A stretch of 64,000 nucleotides of DNA from CAZHZT01 sp964537285 (GCA_964537285.1 CAZHZT010000016.1:1-64000); one strand, 5' to 3'; shown: positions 16,901-25,976, counted from the first letter of the stretch. Numbers and translations: made by a program. The notes: a model not told the origin generated them from the letters alone.

Positions 16901-17845
16901 CTAGTAAATAATTTCGTCGATACTGTCCAGGTTCAGGACTGTTCCTCTCTTGTCATTTGAATGATACATGGGGGAGAATTTTCGGGCCTCAGTGACTTCA
17001 TCATCGGTGTAGGAGCTACTGGCATGTACCTGCTGTGCGTAAGATTCATCATACCCTTTGATGAGTACGAAAAATTCGGCATGTATATCATGTAGGTTTG
17101 CGATTGTTTTTTCGAATAATGGGCTGTTACGATCAATAGGGTGGACGACGTTCCAGTTGAGCGGGAACAGGAAAATCTTCTCTCTTTCCAGTTTCAAAGC
17201 CGAAAATTTACGCACGCTTACGTCTTCCTGTTTTTCTATCCAGGTCATGGTAACCTGGGCCTCCACGTCAATAAGTTTATTATTACGCGTGTTGGCGATT
17301 CTGAATTGAAAGCTTTTCATACCATTATATGGTGCAATGATTGCTTTTTGACTAAAAATAATTTGAGCTTGTGGTTTGGAGAAGCGGGCAAAAAAAAGCC
17401 CTGTTGCCAAAGCAAGGAACATCAGGCCGGTCAGTGCATCAAAAGTAGCCAGCATATTGGCGATAAATCCGTCGGGGCTGATGGCACCATATCCAACAGT
17501 CGTAAATGTTTGAACGCTGAAATGAAAAGCTTCAAAGAATTGATGGAATAGGTTATCGCCTTTGGCACCAGGGAGCGATTCGATCCCATTAATCAAAAAT
17601 AGCAGGCCAAAAATGGCATTTACCCCCATATAGAATAGAATAACAATTCCGAAAAAACGAATCCAGCTGGTTTCAACTAAAAATTGATATAGATGCGCTC
17701 CATGATCTCCTTTACGCGTAATATTGAATGAACCGTCCTTGTTGATCAGCCTATGACCACCACTTACGATCTTGGTACCGAAACCAAGATCGTTCACTTC
17801 TTTGCGTACCCGGCGCAGAGTCTTGGGAATCCCGTTGAATCTCAT
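16901..17845 (-). CDS. KirBac-type inward-rectifier potassium channel
   Basis: 314 residues. Seen in order: an N-terminal slide-helix region, outer helix about 60-85, the pore helix and selectivity filter TVGYG at 116-120, inner helix about 128-152 with a glycine hinge, then a cytoplasmic immunoglobulin-like Kir domain to about 310 (AQIIFSQKAIIAPYNGMKSF, LNWNVVHPIDRNSPLFE). This is the domain plan of prokaryotic Kir channels, which pass potassium through a tetramer in the inner membrane. Single gene flanked by foldbacks on both sides. Confidence 0.95.
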   Translation of the reverse strand: MRFNGIPKTLRRVRKEVNDLGFGTKIVSGGHRLINKDGSFNITRKGDHGAHLYQFLVETSWIRFFGIVILFYMGVNAIFGLLFLINGIESLPGAKGDNLFHQFFEAFHFSVQTFTTVGYGAISPDGFIANMLATFDALTGLMFLALATGLFFARFSKPQAQIIFSQKAIIAPYNGMKSFQFRIANTRNNKLIDVEAQVTMTWIEKQEDVSVRKFSALKLEREKIFLFPLNWNVVHPIDRNSPLFEKTIANLHDIHAEFFVLIKGYDESYAQQVHASSSYTDDEVTEARKFSPMYHSNDKRGTVLNLDSIDEIIY

Positions 17846-17934
17846 ATGAATTGTGCCTTGCTGTGATTGAAATACTTATTTTCAACGAAAGCACATGTAA
17901 AATGTTGAAAAAATGCTCTAATAAGGATATTAAG

Positions 17935-18090
17935 TGGGCTGCCCGAAAAGTGCTTCTTTGCCTTTGGTAAGAAAGTTTTGTACGGAGAGCGGTTCTTTTT
18001 TGAGGTTTTTCGAAGAAAAACCTCAAAAAAGAACCGCTCTCCAATAAAAAATATTTCTGCCAGGAGCAAAAAACATTTTGGGGGCAGCCT
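17935..18090. repeat. Hairpin cassette (family 4) between channel and LytTR gene
   Basis: A perfect 59-base hairpin (17984-18042: 28 bp arms, GAA loop) with TTTTTC/GAAAAA at the tip, bordered by weaker outer arms around GGGCTGCCC and GGGGGCAGCC. The right flank ATTTCTGCCAGGAGC resembles the TTCCTGCCAAGG flank of the family 2 interior. It may terminate the leftward LytTR gene. Confidence 0.85.
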
Positions 18091-18101
18091 ATTTATGTTC
18101 T

Positions 18102-18860
18102 CTACCTATCCAGCCATGCTTTAAATCCATTTACCCGGTCCCTACTAACGATGACTTCCTGCTCGGATTTAGGGAAGAGTTCCAGTTTTAGGCGACTATT
18201 GAAATAGGTGTTAATCTTTTTTATAGATTCTAAAGAACAGATCATGCCCCGGTTTATCCGAAAAAAATATTGAGGATCCAGAATTTCTTGTAATTGATCC
18301 AGAGAGAAATCAACATTAAACTTTTTTTGGTCATTGGTTTTTAGGAAAACGAGGCCGTCTTCTGCGAAGAAATAGGCGGTATCGGCTACGCTTACATAAA
18401 ACAATTGTTGCCCCTTTTTAACTAAAAAACGTTCCTTGTATTTTTTCTCTGAGAGGGCTTCCAATACACTTTGTAGAATATCTGTTCTTAGCGGGGCTAA
18501 ACGTTTTTGGAAATTTTTAAATTTTTCGAGGGACGCTTCCAACTCTTCTGGTTGGATAGGCTTCAATAGGTAGTCGATGCTATTTACTTTAAACGCTTTT
18601 ATGGCATATTGATCAAAGGCCGTTGTGAAAATAACCGGGACTTGAATGGTGGTTTCCTTAAAAATATCAAAGCTCAATCCATCTGCTAACTGAATATCCA
18701 TAAATATTAAATCGGGGTGGGGGAAGGTGTTTAGCCAGGAAACGGAAGCATCTACACTATCGATTACGTCTAGTATTTCGATATCAGGGGCATGGATTTT
18801 GAGTAATTTTTGCAATTGCCTGGCAGCAGGAATTTCATCTTCTATGATTAAGCATTTCAT
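18102..18860 (-). CDS. LytTR-family response regulator
   Basis: 252 residues. Receiver domain 1-120 with acidic pocket Glu7-Asp8, phosphoacceptor Asp55 (PDLIFMDIQ), Thr85-region FTTAFDQYAIKAF and Lys of the LLKP motif; then a LytTR DNA-binding domain about 140-250 (FFRINRGMICSLESIKKINT). Phosphorylated by the LytS-type kinase encoded just upstream (gap about 170 bases holding a family 1 foldback). Target genes unknown. Confidence 0.95.
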   Translation of the reverse strand: MKCLIIEDEIPAARQLQKLLKIHAPDIEILDVIDSVDASVSWLNTFPHPDLIFMDIQLADGLSFDIFKETTIQVPVIFTTAFDQYAIKAFKVNSIDYLLKPIQPEELEASLEKFKNFQKRLAPLRTDILQSVLEALSEKKYKERFLVKKGQQLFYVSVADTAYFFAEDGLVFLKTNDQKKFNVDFSLDQLQEILDPQYFFRINRGMICSLESIKKINTYFNSRLKLELFPKSEQEVIVSRDRVNGFKAWLDR

Positions 18861-18913
18861 GCAGGTGAACGTTTTGTGTCTTAGTGGTTATGTTTTTTTG
18901 ATTATCAATTTTC

Positions 18914-19022
18914 GTTCTTTGACAAATTGTGTGGAACTTCAAAATGATAAGCCTTGAATGCCCTTTGGGCTGAAAGGCTTATCATTTTGAAGTTCCATTT
19001 TTCACAATTTATGTCAAAGAAC
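18914..19022. repeat. Foldback family 1, full copy
   Basis: 109 bp, with GTTCTTTGACA at the left end and TGTCAAAGAAC at the right. It separates the kinase stop from the response regulator start within one leftward operon, so if transcribed it would be an intra-operon hairpin. Confidence 0.92.
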
Positions 19023-19031
19023 TTTAATTTT

Positions 19032-20141
19032 TTAAGTAGTTGCTACGATAGCTTCTTGAGTTTCGATTAGAGGTAGTGAGACAATAAAATACTGCGTTGT
19101 AGTGATGACTTCTACCTCCTTGTCTGAAAAGAAACGATAGCGATTGCGAATATTCTGCAGGCCTGTTCCTGTAGATGGAGCTACTTGTTTTTTCCTTTGT
19201 AAATTATTTCGGACAATGAGTTGGCCGTGGTGGTTTACAAAGACCTCAATCCTTAATGGATGTTGGCTGGAAATAATATTGTGTTTTATGGCATTTTCTA
19301 TTAGCATTTGCAGCGAAAGGGAAATAATGCTGTGCTTTTGGTAATCGTCAGGGATATTGATCTCTACGGTAAGGTTTTGGCCAAATCTTTCCCGAAGTAA
19401 AAATTCATAAGCATTGAGAAACTCCAGTTCCTCTTTCAAGGTTGCCAGTTTTCTATCCTTAATTTCCAGGATATATCGGTAAGTTTTGGAAAGCTTCCTG
19501 ACAAATTTCACAGCGCGTTCTGGTGCCTCAGGAATGAGATACGTGAGCGTATTTAAGCTATTGAAGAGGAAGTGTGGGTTCACCTGGTTTTTCAGGCTTT
19601 CTAATTGAGATTGGATGTTCTCTCTTTTCAGTTGTTCTTTTTCCTGAATAGATATTTTTAATTGCTTGTATAAATATGCGCTCTCATAGATAGAGCTGAT
19701 TAATGCAATCAATGTAAGAGAGGGGACTGTATATTTCAAGCTAAACCCTCCTTTATCAGGTTCCTCGGGGCAAATGACTTCACTGATTGGCACTAATATT
19801 AGCTTAATAAGTATGAACGCCACCACTACTAAACCCACAGAAAGTAAAATCCTTTGTTTGATTTGTTTATAATCAGGATATTTTTTCCTTACCTGAATGA
19901 ATATATATCTACAGCTAAACCAATAAGAAGCTGTATATAAAAAGGCTGTAATCCAGTGCCTGATAAATAATTCAATGTTTTCAGTAGGGAATTGGCCAAA
20001 AAACAGGATTGGAATGAAAAAACTCAGAATAGGAATTCCCAAAATGAGTGTCCACTTATCTTGAAAACCCAACCACTTATTGGTTTTTTCACTTACCGAA
20101 CCGGATAGTTTTGATAGTATTGCTGCTTTTGACTTATTCAT
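19032..20141 (-). CDS. LytS-type sensor histidine kinase
   Basis: 369 residues. Four membrane helices in the first 155 residues, a short coiled coil, then the His_kinase domain with phospho-acceptor His190 in NPHFLFNSLNTLTYLIP, and an ATP-binding domain with the N box LQMLIENAIKHN and glycine box GTGLQNIRNRY. It lacks a recognisable extracellular sensor domain, so the signal is probably sensed in or at the membrane. Its start overlaps the hydrolase stop by four bases and its partner regulator is downstream. Confidence 0.94.
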   Translation of the reverse strand: MNKSKAAILSKLSGSVSEKTNKWLGFQDKWTLILGIPILSFFIPILFFGQFPTENIELFIRHWITAFLYTASYWFSCRYIFIQVRKKYPDYKQIKQRILLSVGLVVVAFILIKLILVPISEVICPEEPDKGGFSLKYTVPSLTLIALISSIYESAYLYKQLKISIQEKEQLKRENIQSQLESLKNQVNPHFLFNSLNTLTYLIPEAPERAVKFVRKLSKTYRYILEIKDRKLATLKEELEFLNAYEFLLRERFGQNLTVEINIPDDYQKHSIISLSLQMLIENAIKHNIISSQHPLRIEVFVNHHGQLIVRNNLQRKKQVAPSTGTGLQNIRNRYRFFSDKEVEVITTTQYFIVSLPLIETQEAIVATT

Positions 20142-21007
20142 CCATTTGAAATTAAATCCATTATGGCTTTTTCAACCATTTGTTTCCTGCTCCAAAATAT
20201 AAAATGATCTCCTTTGGGAACCATGCGAATATCTAGCTTTTTTGCATTGACCAACATTTTTTTGGCGAATGCCGCATTTCCGGCAGGGACCAAAGTGTCT
20301 TCATCGCCTTGAATAACAATTACTTTCTGGGTGATTTTTTCCCACAGCGGCATCATTTTTCGCAGCTCTTCCTCTAGCGCAATAATCTCTTTATTCGAAA
20401 CAATGAAAGCTGGTGGAATAATGCCACTGATCCAATTCAAGGGTTGCTGCCACCAATATTTGGGCTCTAAATCCGGATCAATAGATGGGGCAACCATTAT
20501 CAACCCGTCTATGAGTTCCGGGTAATCCATTGCCATACGGGCAATGAGCGGACCGCCATAAGAATGCCCTACCAAAATAACCTTATTTTTACGATGGTTT
20601 TCAATGGCTTTCTTTAAAGCTAGCGATTGCTTCTCCAGGGAGCGCTCGGGAATTCCAAAGCCCGAATACCCAAACCCCGGCCGGTCAACAGTAATTGCCT
20701 GAGCGACCTGACGAACGGTATCGCTCGCCAAAAAATTGGCACAGGCGCTAGACGAACCCGGAGAACCATGTACAAAAACGACCAGTGGCTTTTGGTCTTC
20801 ACCAACCTTTACGTAATGAATATTGCGCCCTTCATAATCGTAATCATGAAACTCCGGTACCGGTAATTTCCTCTTTTCCATGTAATCCACATACTGTTCG
20901 TCCGACATTCGGAATTTAAACCATTGCATCCTTGATACAGGCATTAGAGTCAAAAAAATGGCCGCAGGGAAAATATATCGCTTTCGAAGTAGTTTTTTTA
21001 CGTTCAT
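20138..21007 (-). CDS. Alpha/beta-fold hydrolase
   Basis: 289 residues. Seen: an N-terminal hydrophobic anchor or signal (residues 10-25), oxyanion motif VHGSPGSSSA, nucleophile elbow GHSYGG with Ser149, an acid at IQGDEDTLVP (about 236) and the catalytic His in KGDHFIFW (about 266). Substrate unknown. Its stop overlaps the kinase start (ATGA), so hydrolase, kinase and regulator form one leftward operon; the hydrolase may make or remove the signal, but that is conjecture. Confidence 0.9.
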   Translation of the reverse strand: MNVKKLLRKRYIFPAAIFLTLMPVSRMQWFKFRMSDEQYVDYMEKRKLPVPEFHDYDYEGRNIHYVKVGEDQKPLVVFVHGSPGSSSACANFLASDTVRQVAQAITVDRPGFGYSGFGIPERSLEKQSLALKKAIENHRKNKVILVGHSYGGPLIARMAMDYPELIDGLIMVAPSIDPDLEPKYWWQQPLNWISGIIPPAFIVSNKEIIALEEELRKMMPLWEKITQKVIVIQGDEDTLVPAGNAAFAKKMLVNAKKLDIRMVPKGDHFIFWSRKQMVEKAIMDLISNG

Positions 21008-21123
21008 AAATTAAGGCTATTAAACAACAGGGTTCTCTCGATCGGAACTATTTATTCAAAACACTTTCAAAATGAATTAGTTTCGAGTACGAATTTTGTT
21101 GTTTAGCCAGCATACAGTACAAG

Positions 21124-21171
21124 TCTATTGACGATTAATGGCCGAAACTTCGGCCATTAATCGTCAATAGA
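21124..21171. repeat. 48 bp palindrome
   Basis: Perfect 23-base arms (TCTATTGACGATTAATGGCC and on) with a two-base loop. It directly abuts the family 1 foldback at 21176. Confidence 0.9.
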
Positions 21172-21175
21172 TTTA

Positions 21176-21284
21176 GTTCTTTGACATGAATTGTGGAAAA
21201 TGGAACTTCAAAATGATAACCCTTGAATGCTCTTGTGGCTGAAAGGGGTATCATTTTGAAGTTCCACACAATTTGTCAAAGAAC
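21176..21284. repeat. Foldback family 1, full copy (inverted orientation)
   Basis: 109 bp. Here the longer arm (GTTCTTTGACATGAATTGTGG) is on the left, so the copy is inverted relative to the others. It sits 15 bases past the stop of the second TonB receptor gene. Confidence 0.92.
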
Positions 21285-21299
21285 GATAGATTTTAATCG

Positions 21300-23711
21300 C
21301 TAAAACTGTATTCTATACATGAAGTCCGGGAAAAATCCAATCTGAAAAACATCATTCACTTGATTGGTCAAACGATTATATCTACGGGCAAAAATATTCT
21401 CATTATTCGTCACATTTTGAATATCAAAGTAGAACTGGTGGGATAATTTACGTTTGGCGCTGTTCAACTTGAAGCCAAACTTTAGATCCCAGCGGAAGTA
21501 AGGATCGTTCTGCTCACTGAATGCTTGACTTTCAATCAGGACTTCCTGGCCGGCGAGCTGAGAAGCCTCCAGATCTACGGGAGTGAAAAACCTGCCACCT
21601 GATGTGGTTAGTCTGGTGTCAATAGAGAAAGCATTGCGTTTGTCTTTCCCGATATTCCATTCTTTCCCAAACAATACATTCAGTACATATTGGTTATTAA
21701 AGGCTGTATTGCGCTCTATTCCATCACTACCCTCGTATCTGGATTCATATAAGGAAGCGGTTAATAAACCATAATAGCCATCACTATAAAACTTTTCTAA
21801 AGTAAATTCTACACCATAGTTAAAGCCTGTACCTTCATTGATCAGGCCAAAAACGTCATCAGGGAAAGCAAAATCATTACCTACATTCAACATAGAGAAG
21901 CTGCTAGGGAATGGTTCAACAGGTACATTATCGATTGCCTGGTAGTATGTTTCCACTTTCCCTCTCCAGTTTGGAGCGAATTTTACATCATAACCTACAA
22001 CAAAATGATTGCTTCGCGTGAAGTCCAGGTTTTCATTGGAGCGGATTCCTGTTTCCGGCTCTTGTAATAAAAGCACTGGCAAAGGTTGAGTTTGGTGGTG
22101 TAAGCCGTAGCCAAAGTTAATGGTGTGTTTGGGGGCCACGTTCCAGTTAAGGGCTAGTCGGGGTTCGGCAGCGAAAGATTCATTAAGTGTTAGATATTGA
22201 GTATGAAAACCAGCGTTGAAAGTCCATTTAGGAGATATTTTATACTGGGTTTGTATAAAACCTTGAAGCAAGGTGGCTCCTTCGTTAAAATCATATAAGG
22301 TAACCAAATCTAGTTCGCGTGGATCTACATCGGGAGTTATGAAGTTCGTTCTATCTTTAAAAGATACGTTGTACTGATTGTTTTCAATCAGTGCTCCGGC
22401 CCGTGCTGTGAGCCTGGCGTTGAATTTTCTGTTCACATAAGTAGAAAAAGAATACCGGGTATCAATATTATCTGCTTCACCAACCCGCAAAGAATATTCT
22501 TCAGGAGTATCCAGGTTGAATAATCGGTCTTGATCAAATTCATTTTGTGAGGTTGAAGCTGCTACCACTGTTCTCAAATAGGTTTTTTTATCCAAAATAA
22601 GATTGTGTTTCAAGCCAAATACACCAAACAAGGATTTTACCTTCGCATCTTCATCATTTGCAGAAAAAAGATCGTCCTCATCTACTTCATCGTGTAAAAA
22701 GTCAATATCACTGCGGCCCCCAATTCCGAATAAAGTGAATCTACCGGCTTTCCCATTTCCCAGGTCTAACTTAAACGAAAGGTCCTGATAGTTTGGAGCA
22801 GCATTGGTGCCAATAGGAAAACCTGCCTCAGAAGCAAAACCTACAAAAGAATAACGCCCGGAAACAATGTACGAAGATCCCTGCTCCCGACTAATAGGGC
22901 CTTCTGCCATGAACTCCAAACCACTAACAGCGCCCAATTGCACCATGAATTCGTGCGTTTCGCGATTCCCATTCCTGAAACTTAAATCGAATACGCCTGC
23001 CAGGGCATTCCCGTATTCAGAAGGGAAAGCGCTGGTAAGAAAATCGGAGTTTTTTAGCAAGTTTGGGTTCAAAGCACTAACCGGGCCTCCGGTCGTTCCC
23101 AGAGTTGAAAAGTGGTTCGGGTTCGGGATTGGGATGCCTTCCAGGCGCCAAAGCACTCCTGTAGGAGAGTTTCCCCGGATAACTATATCATTTCGTGAAT
23201 CGTCCGAAGTGCTTACACCTGCAAAATTAGTTGCCAGGCGAGCAACATCACTCCTCCCTCCGGAATACCTCATAACCTCCTCAACGCTAAAGGTTCGGGC
23301 AGAAATGGTGGCCATTTCATTATTGGCTTTGTCTTTCTCAACCTGAGCGGTTACAACTATCTCATTCATGCTTGTTACGGATTCTTCAAGCTCAATCTCC
23401 ATAATCACTTCTTTCCCGGAACTGACAAGTATGTTCGGGATGGTAACGGTTTCGTAGCCAATATAGCTCACCTGGATGACCTGCCGCCCTACAGGAACTC
23501 CCTCAAGGCTAAATCTTCCGTTAACATCAGTGGCTGAACCAATCACCGGATCAACACTAATTACTTCGATATTGGCGCCGATAAGGGTCATTTCTGATTG
23601 TTTATCAAGAACCACCCCACGGATGGTTTGACTCAGGTTTTGGGCATTGATTTGCCCATTGAAAAATAAATAAAGCAGGATAAAAACAGCAGAGGTAATA
23701 ATCGTTCTCAT
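21300..23711 (-). CDS. TonB-dependent outer-membrane receptor
   Basis: 803 residues. Signal peptide 1-24, carboxypeptidase-regulatory-like domain about 30-115 (IRGVVLDKQSEMTLIGANIE, VSYIGYETV), plug with IVIRGNSPTGVLWRLEGIPI, and a barrel ending in GFFPDFMYRIQF. No SusD partner or DUF4249 gene is beside it, so the ligand is unknown. A minus-strand TACGTTTG (23899-23906) fits the -7 box about 190 bases upstream, but no -33 box is seen. Confidence 0.92.
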   Translation of the reverse strand: MRTIITSAVFILLYLFFNGQINAQNLSQTIRGVVLDKQSEMTLIGANIEVISVDPVIGSATDVNGRFSLEGVPVGRQVIQVSYIGYETVTIPNILVSSGKEVIMEIELEESVTSMNEIVVTAQVEKDKANNEMATISARTFSVEEVMRYSGGRSDVARLATNFAGVSTSDDSRNDIVIRGNSPTGVLWRLEGIPIPNPNHFSTLGTTGGPVSALNPNLLKNSDFLTSAFPSEYGNALAGVFDLSFRNGNRETHEFMVQLGAVSGLEFMAEGPISREQGSSYIVSGRYSFVGFASEAGFPIGTNAAPNYQDLSFKLDLGNGKAGRFTLFGIGGRSDIDFLHDEVDEDDLFSANDEDAKVKSLFGVFGLKHNLILDKKTYLRTVVAASTSQNEFDQDRLFNLDTPEEYSLRVGEADNIDTRYSFSTYVNRKFNARLTARAGALIENNQYNVSFKDRTNFITPDVDPRELDLVTLYDFNEGATLLQGFIQTQYKISPKWTFNAGFHTQYLTLNESFAAEPRLALNWNVAPKHTINFGYGLHHQTQPLPVLLLQEPETGIRSNENLDFTRSNHFVVGYDVKFAPNWRGKVETYYQAIDNVPVEPFPSSFSMLNVGNDFAFPDDVFGLINEGTGFNYGVEFTLEKFYSDGYYGLLTASLYESRYEGSDGIERNTAFNNQYVLNVLFGKEWNIGKDKRNAFSIDTRLTTSGGRFFTPVDLEASQLAGQEVLIESQAFSEQNDPYFRWDLKFGFKLNSAKRKLSHQFYFDIQNVTNNENIFARRYNRLTNQVNDVFQIGFFPDFMYRIQF

Positions 23712-23938
23712 GTCTTAATGTTTGTGGTAATGAGGGTGGCCCAACAGTTCTCCCTCGTTCTTTTGCCAGGAAGTTTCGTTTAGAGATAGACTCTATTGGA
23801 TCAGCCTCATGATGATGAATTACTTTTGACACCACAATAATCGGCATGAAAATACGGGAAGACAAGGTGAAAACGATGAGTTGTCATTTAATGGGGCGCA
23901 AACGTAAAAAGTGCTGATTGAACGGGAGGGTATGTCTA

Positions 23939-24958
23939 CTATTCTTCCAGCTCTTCTACCAGCAAGACAAGGCGCTTGCGGGTATGCGCCACTTTATTCA
24001 ATAAACGATTAAAGAACCATTCACGGCTTCGTTCATCATGTGAGCTTATAGAATTACAGCGAGCCATAATGTTTTGAATGAAATGTTCAGTGTATTTATT
24101 AATTTTTTGATCGGAAGAAACCAGGTAATTGGGATTTCCAAAGGCAATGAATACGTTCTTCATTTGAGGGCTTACTGCAAGAATGGTATTATTAATATAG
24201 ACCATTTCATTGTGATAAAGATGAAATCCTGCGCTATGCTCGCTAGGAATTCCCCCTAAAGCAAACTTTTGGCCGTGCTCGGCCATTTTTTTCAGATGCT
24301 CAATCAATTGTTCCACCTGGTCGCAAAGTACCAAGGCATCTGATGGATGTGCAAAACCTCCTGAAGTGGCATAGTATTCAATTTGGTTAAGCGTATTATC
24401 GGCAAGGTTCAGGCTCCAAAGTTCTGTGCTGGGGAAGTTCTTATATTGTTCGAGAAGCGTTTGAGTTAAGCGGATAGTGGAAGGAGGGAGAATGTCAAAG
24501 TTGAATTTTTTATCATGGAGAAAATCAAAATCCCAAACGGTTCGTCCCCACATGTATAATTTAAAGCTGATGAGTTCCGGGAAAAAGCAATAACAGAATA
24601 GTGGAATTTCCGATGTCACATAATATACCGTAACATCAGGAACCGACTGCATCCTGTCAATACTATGATAAATGGCTTCCAGGTAATCGTCAAAGTTTCG
24701 AATCTCCTTAACAAATTCATTAAAAGTAAAGAATACTGTGTCGGTTTTTTGAAAAACTAAATTGTCAATGGAGATATTAAACTCCTGTGAGAGTATGGCA
24801 ATCTCTTCAGGTGTAAGCAGGGTGTCCCCTCTCAGTCTTCTGTATACCGCATCTTTTCCGATATTAAACAACTCCGATAATTTCTCCACAGCTTCCGAAC
24901 GGCGTGAAAAACGGGAGAGCATTTCGTCAAATAAACGATCCTGAATTGTGTTGGGCAT
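23939..24958 (-). CDS. HTH transcription regulator with large uncharacterised C-terminal domain
   Basis: 339 residues. An N-terminal helix-turn-helix about 18-60 (LSELFNIGKDAVYRRLRGDT, LTPEEIAILSQEFNISID) is followed by about 270 residues with no domain I recognise. This region is aromatic-rich (YHSIDRMQSVPDVTVYYVTS, FPELISFKLYMWGRTVWDFD) and could be a ligand-binding or dimer domain. Such proteins are common in Saprospiria-like genomes in my memory but have no assigned role. It is divergent from the TetR-efflux operon, with a 1 kb structured gap between. A minus-strand TAAATTTG at 25016-25023 fits its -7 box. Confidence 0.8.
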   Translation of the reverse strand: MPNTIQDRLFDEMLSRFSRRSEAVEKLSELFNIGKDAVYRRLRGDTLLTPEEIAILSQEFNISIDNLVFQKTDTVFFTFNEFVKEIRNFDDYLEAIYHSIDRMQSVPDVTVYYVTSEIPLFCYCFFPELISFKLYMWGRTVWDFDFLHDKKFNFDILPPSTIRLTQTLLEQYKNFPSTELWSLNLADNTLNQIEYYATSGGFAHPSDALVLCDQVEQLIEHLKKMAEHGQKFALGGIPSEHSAGFHLYHNEMVYINNTILAVSPQMKNVFIAFGNPNYLVSSDQKINKYTEHFIQNIMARCNSISSHDERSREWFFNRLLNKVAHTRKRLVLLVEELEE

Positions 24959-25052
24959 AGGAGCAATGGTTTTCTCGCCTTAAAATTAACGAAAACTATT
25001 TGTCCGCAAAAGAAACAAATTTATTTCCCGCATTTATTTTACCTATTACAAG

Positions 25053-25124
25053 CAATAATGGGGGGAATAGTGCCTGTAACCGTAGCAAAAGCTGGGGTTA
25101 CAGGCACTGTTCGCCCCATTATTG
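25053..25124. repeat. Imperfect inverted repeat
   Basis: CAATAATGGGG...AGTGCCTGTAAC on the left pairs with GTTACAGGCACT...CCCCATTATTG on the right, with a loop of about 15 bases. It lies upstream of the leftward HTH gene and could be a regulatory hairpin or foldback element. Confidence 0.75.
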
Positions 25125-25259
25125 ATCGTATTAGATAAAAATAAATATGTTCTTCGCGAAATTCGCTACATCTGCCCATAAAAAAAGGAGCAATTTGCAG
25201 GTGTATTCAAGAGGATGATAAGCATAAGATGAGAAAACAAAACGAAAACCGCTTTACAC

Positions 25260-25350
25260 AAATCCATTGGCAGGCCATAACAGCATAGCGAGGTGCCCTC
25301 TATCCCAAAACTGTTTGGGCCCCCTTCGCTAGGCCTGCTTTGATGGATTT
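25260..25350. repeat. Branched 91-base hairpin
   Basis: Outer arms AAATCCAT/ATGGATTT, then GCAGGCC/GGCCTGC, then TAGCGAGG/CCTTCGCTA, then GCCC/GGGC around a loop. Bulges separate the blocks. It resembles either a structured transcript or a degenerate foldback. Confidence 0.65.
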
Positions 25351-25398
25351 ATTTGAAAAAAATTGACATAGACAACGCTCTAAAGATATTATAATTTT

Positions 25399-25742
25399 CT
25401 TTCTCAATGGGAGCAATGGTAGGGCCGCAAGAGTAACCGGCAAGTCGGGTGATCGGTTATCTCTGCGGCACTTTTAAAAGAACTCAATTACTAATTGCAA
25501 TAATAAGGACTCAGCAAAATCACAGGATTAAAACCAACTCTAAACACCAAAATTCCGGTGGAAACAAAAAACATGGGATCATAAGACCCTTTTAACCATT
25601 GAAAACAACGCGCATGGGATTAACAACCCCGAAAAACCTTTGAAAACAAAATTCTTTCTTTCTCAATGGGAGCAATGTTGTAGGTGTCGTTTCAAGCAGC
25701 TAATTTGTCGGGTGAATAGCTGCTTTGACGACACCTTTTTTT
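25399..25742 (+). ncRNA. Candidate two-part structured RNA
   Basis: The 20-base sequence CTTTCTCAATGGGAGCAATG occurs twice, at 25399-25418 and 25658-25677. Each copy is followed 27-31 bases later by GTCGGGTGA in the loop of a stem-loop. The stems differ (GCCGC...GCGGC at 25424-25469; AGGTGTCG...CGACACCT at 25682-25736) but both are paired. The second stem is followed by a run of seven T, a rho-independent terminator. Between them lie short GGG-N9-CCC type hairpins. A weak promoter-like TTGACA (25363) and TATAAT (25390) precede it with a 21-base spacer. It matches no riboswitch class I can recall. Confidence 0.4.
25682..25742 (+). terminator. Rho-independent terminator
   Basis: A stem of about 18 pairs (AGGTGTCG...AGCAGCT) closed by a loop with GTCGGGTGA, followed by TTTTTTT. 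It would stop a transcript arriving from the left and insulate the efflux operon. Confidence 0.7.
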
Positions 25743-25757
25743 GTTAAAGTTTTTCCG

Positions 25758-25797
25758 TTTTGGAGAGAGGCACGCCTTGGCGTGCCTCTCTCCAAAA
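25758..25797. repeat. 40 bp palindrome with GAGGCACGCC core
   Basis: Perfect 19-base arms, TT loop. Shares GAGGCACGC/GCGTGCCTC with the palindrome at 2380-2412. Confidence 0.9.
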
Positions 25798-25906
25798 ATA
25801 ACACCTCCTCAAGACCAACTTTTGTGCAAGCCTTTCTTTATTTTCCCTTCGTCTTTTTCCTTTCTTCTTTTGTCATCAAAAAGTAATCGTTTATCCATGA
25901 AAAGAT

Positions 25907-25966
25907 GGAAACTGTGGAAACTTTTAAACCTGAAATTGTTTCCGAGGTTACTTTCGCGTACATTTG
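25907..25966 (+). promoter_or_regulatory. Promoter and likely operator of the TetR-efflux operon
   Basis: TTG at 25936-25938 and TACATTTG at 25959-25966 match the Bacteroidota -33 and TAnnTTTG -7 boxes with a 20-base gap. Transcription would begin only a few bases before the ATG at 25977. An inverted repeat GGAAAC (25916-25921) and GTTTCC (25938-25943), with an extra direct GGAAAC at 25907, overlaps the -33 box and is a good candidate for a TetR operator. Confidence 0.6.
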
Positions 25967-25976
25967 CACTCAAATT

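Larger units (their letters stand above)
24959..25976. other. 1 kb gene-free region rich in structured elements
   Basis: No coding frame is convincing. In order it holds: an imperfect hairpin 25053-25124, a branched hairpin 25260-25350, a two-part RNA-like element 25399-25742, the palindrome 25758-25797 and the TetR promoter region. A 19-codon frame starting MRKQNENRFTQIHWQ (about 25229) lies before the second hairpin, but nothing supports its translation. Confidence 0.7.

Noticed and set aside
25229..25288. 19-codon leader peptide before the branched hairpin
   Set aside because: The frame is short, has no convincing ribosome binding site and is not followed by a gene it could attenuate on the same strand before a terminator.
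25363..25742. Known riboswitch (cobalamin, TPP, glycine, c-di-GMP) at the tandem element
   Set aside because: None of the conserved motifs of those classes that I can recall is present, so the element is left unnamed.
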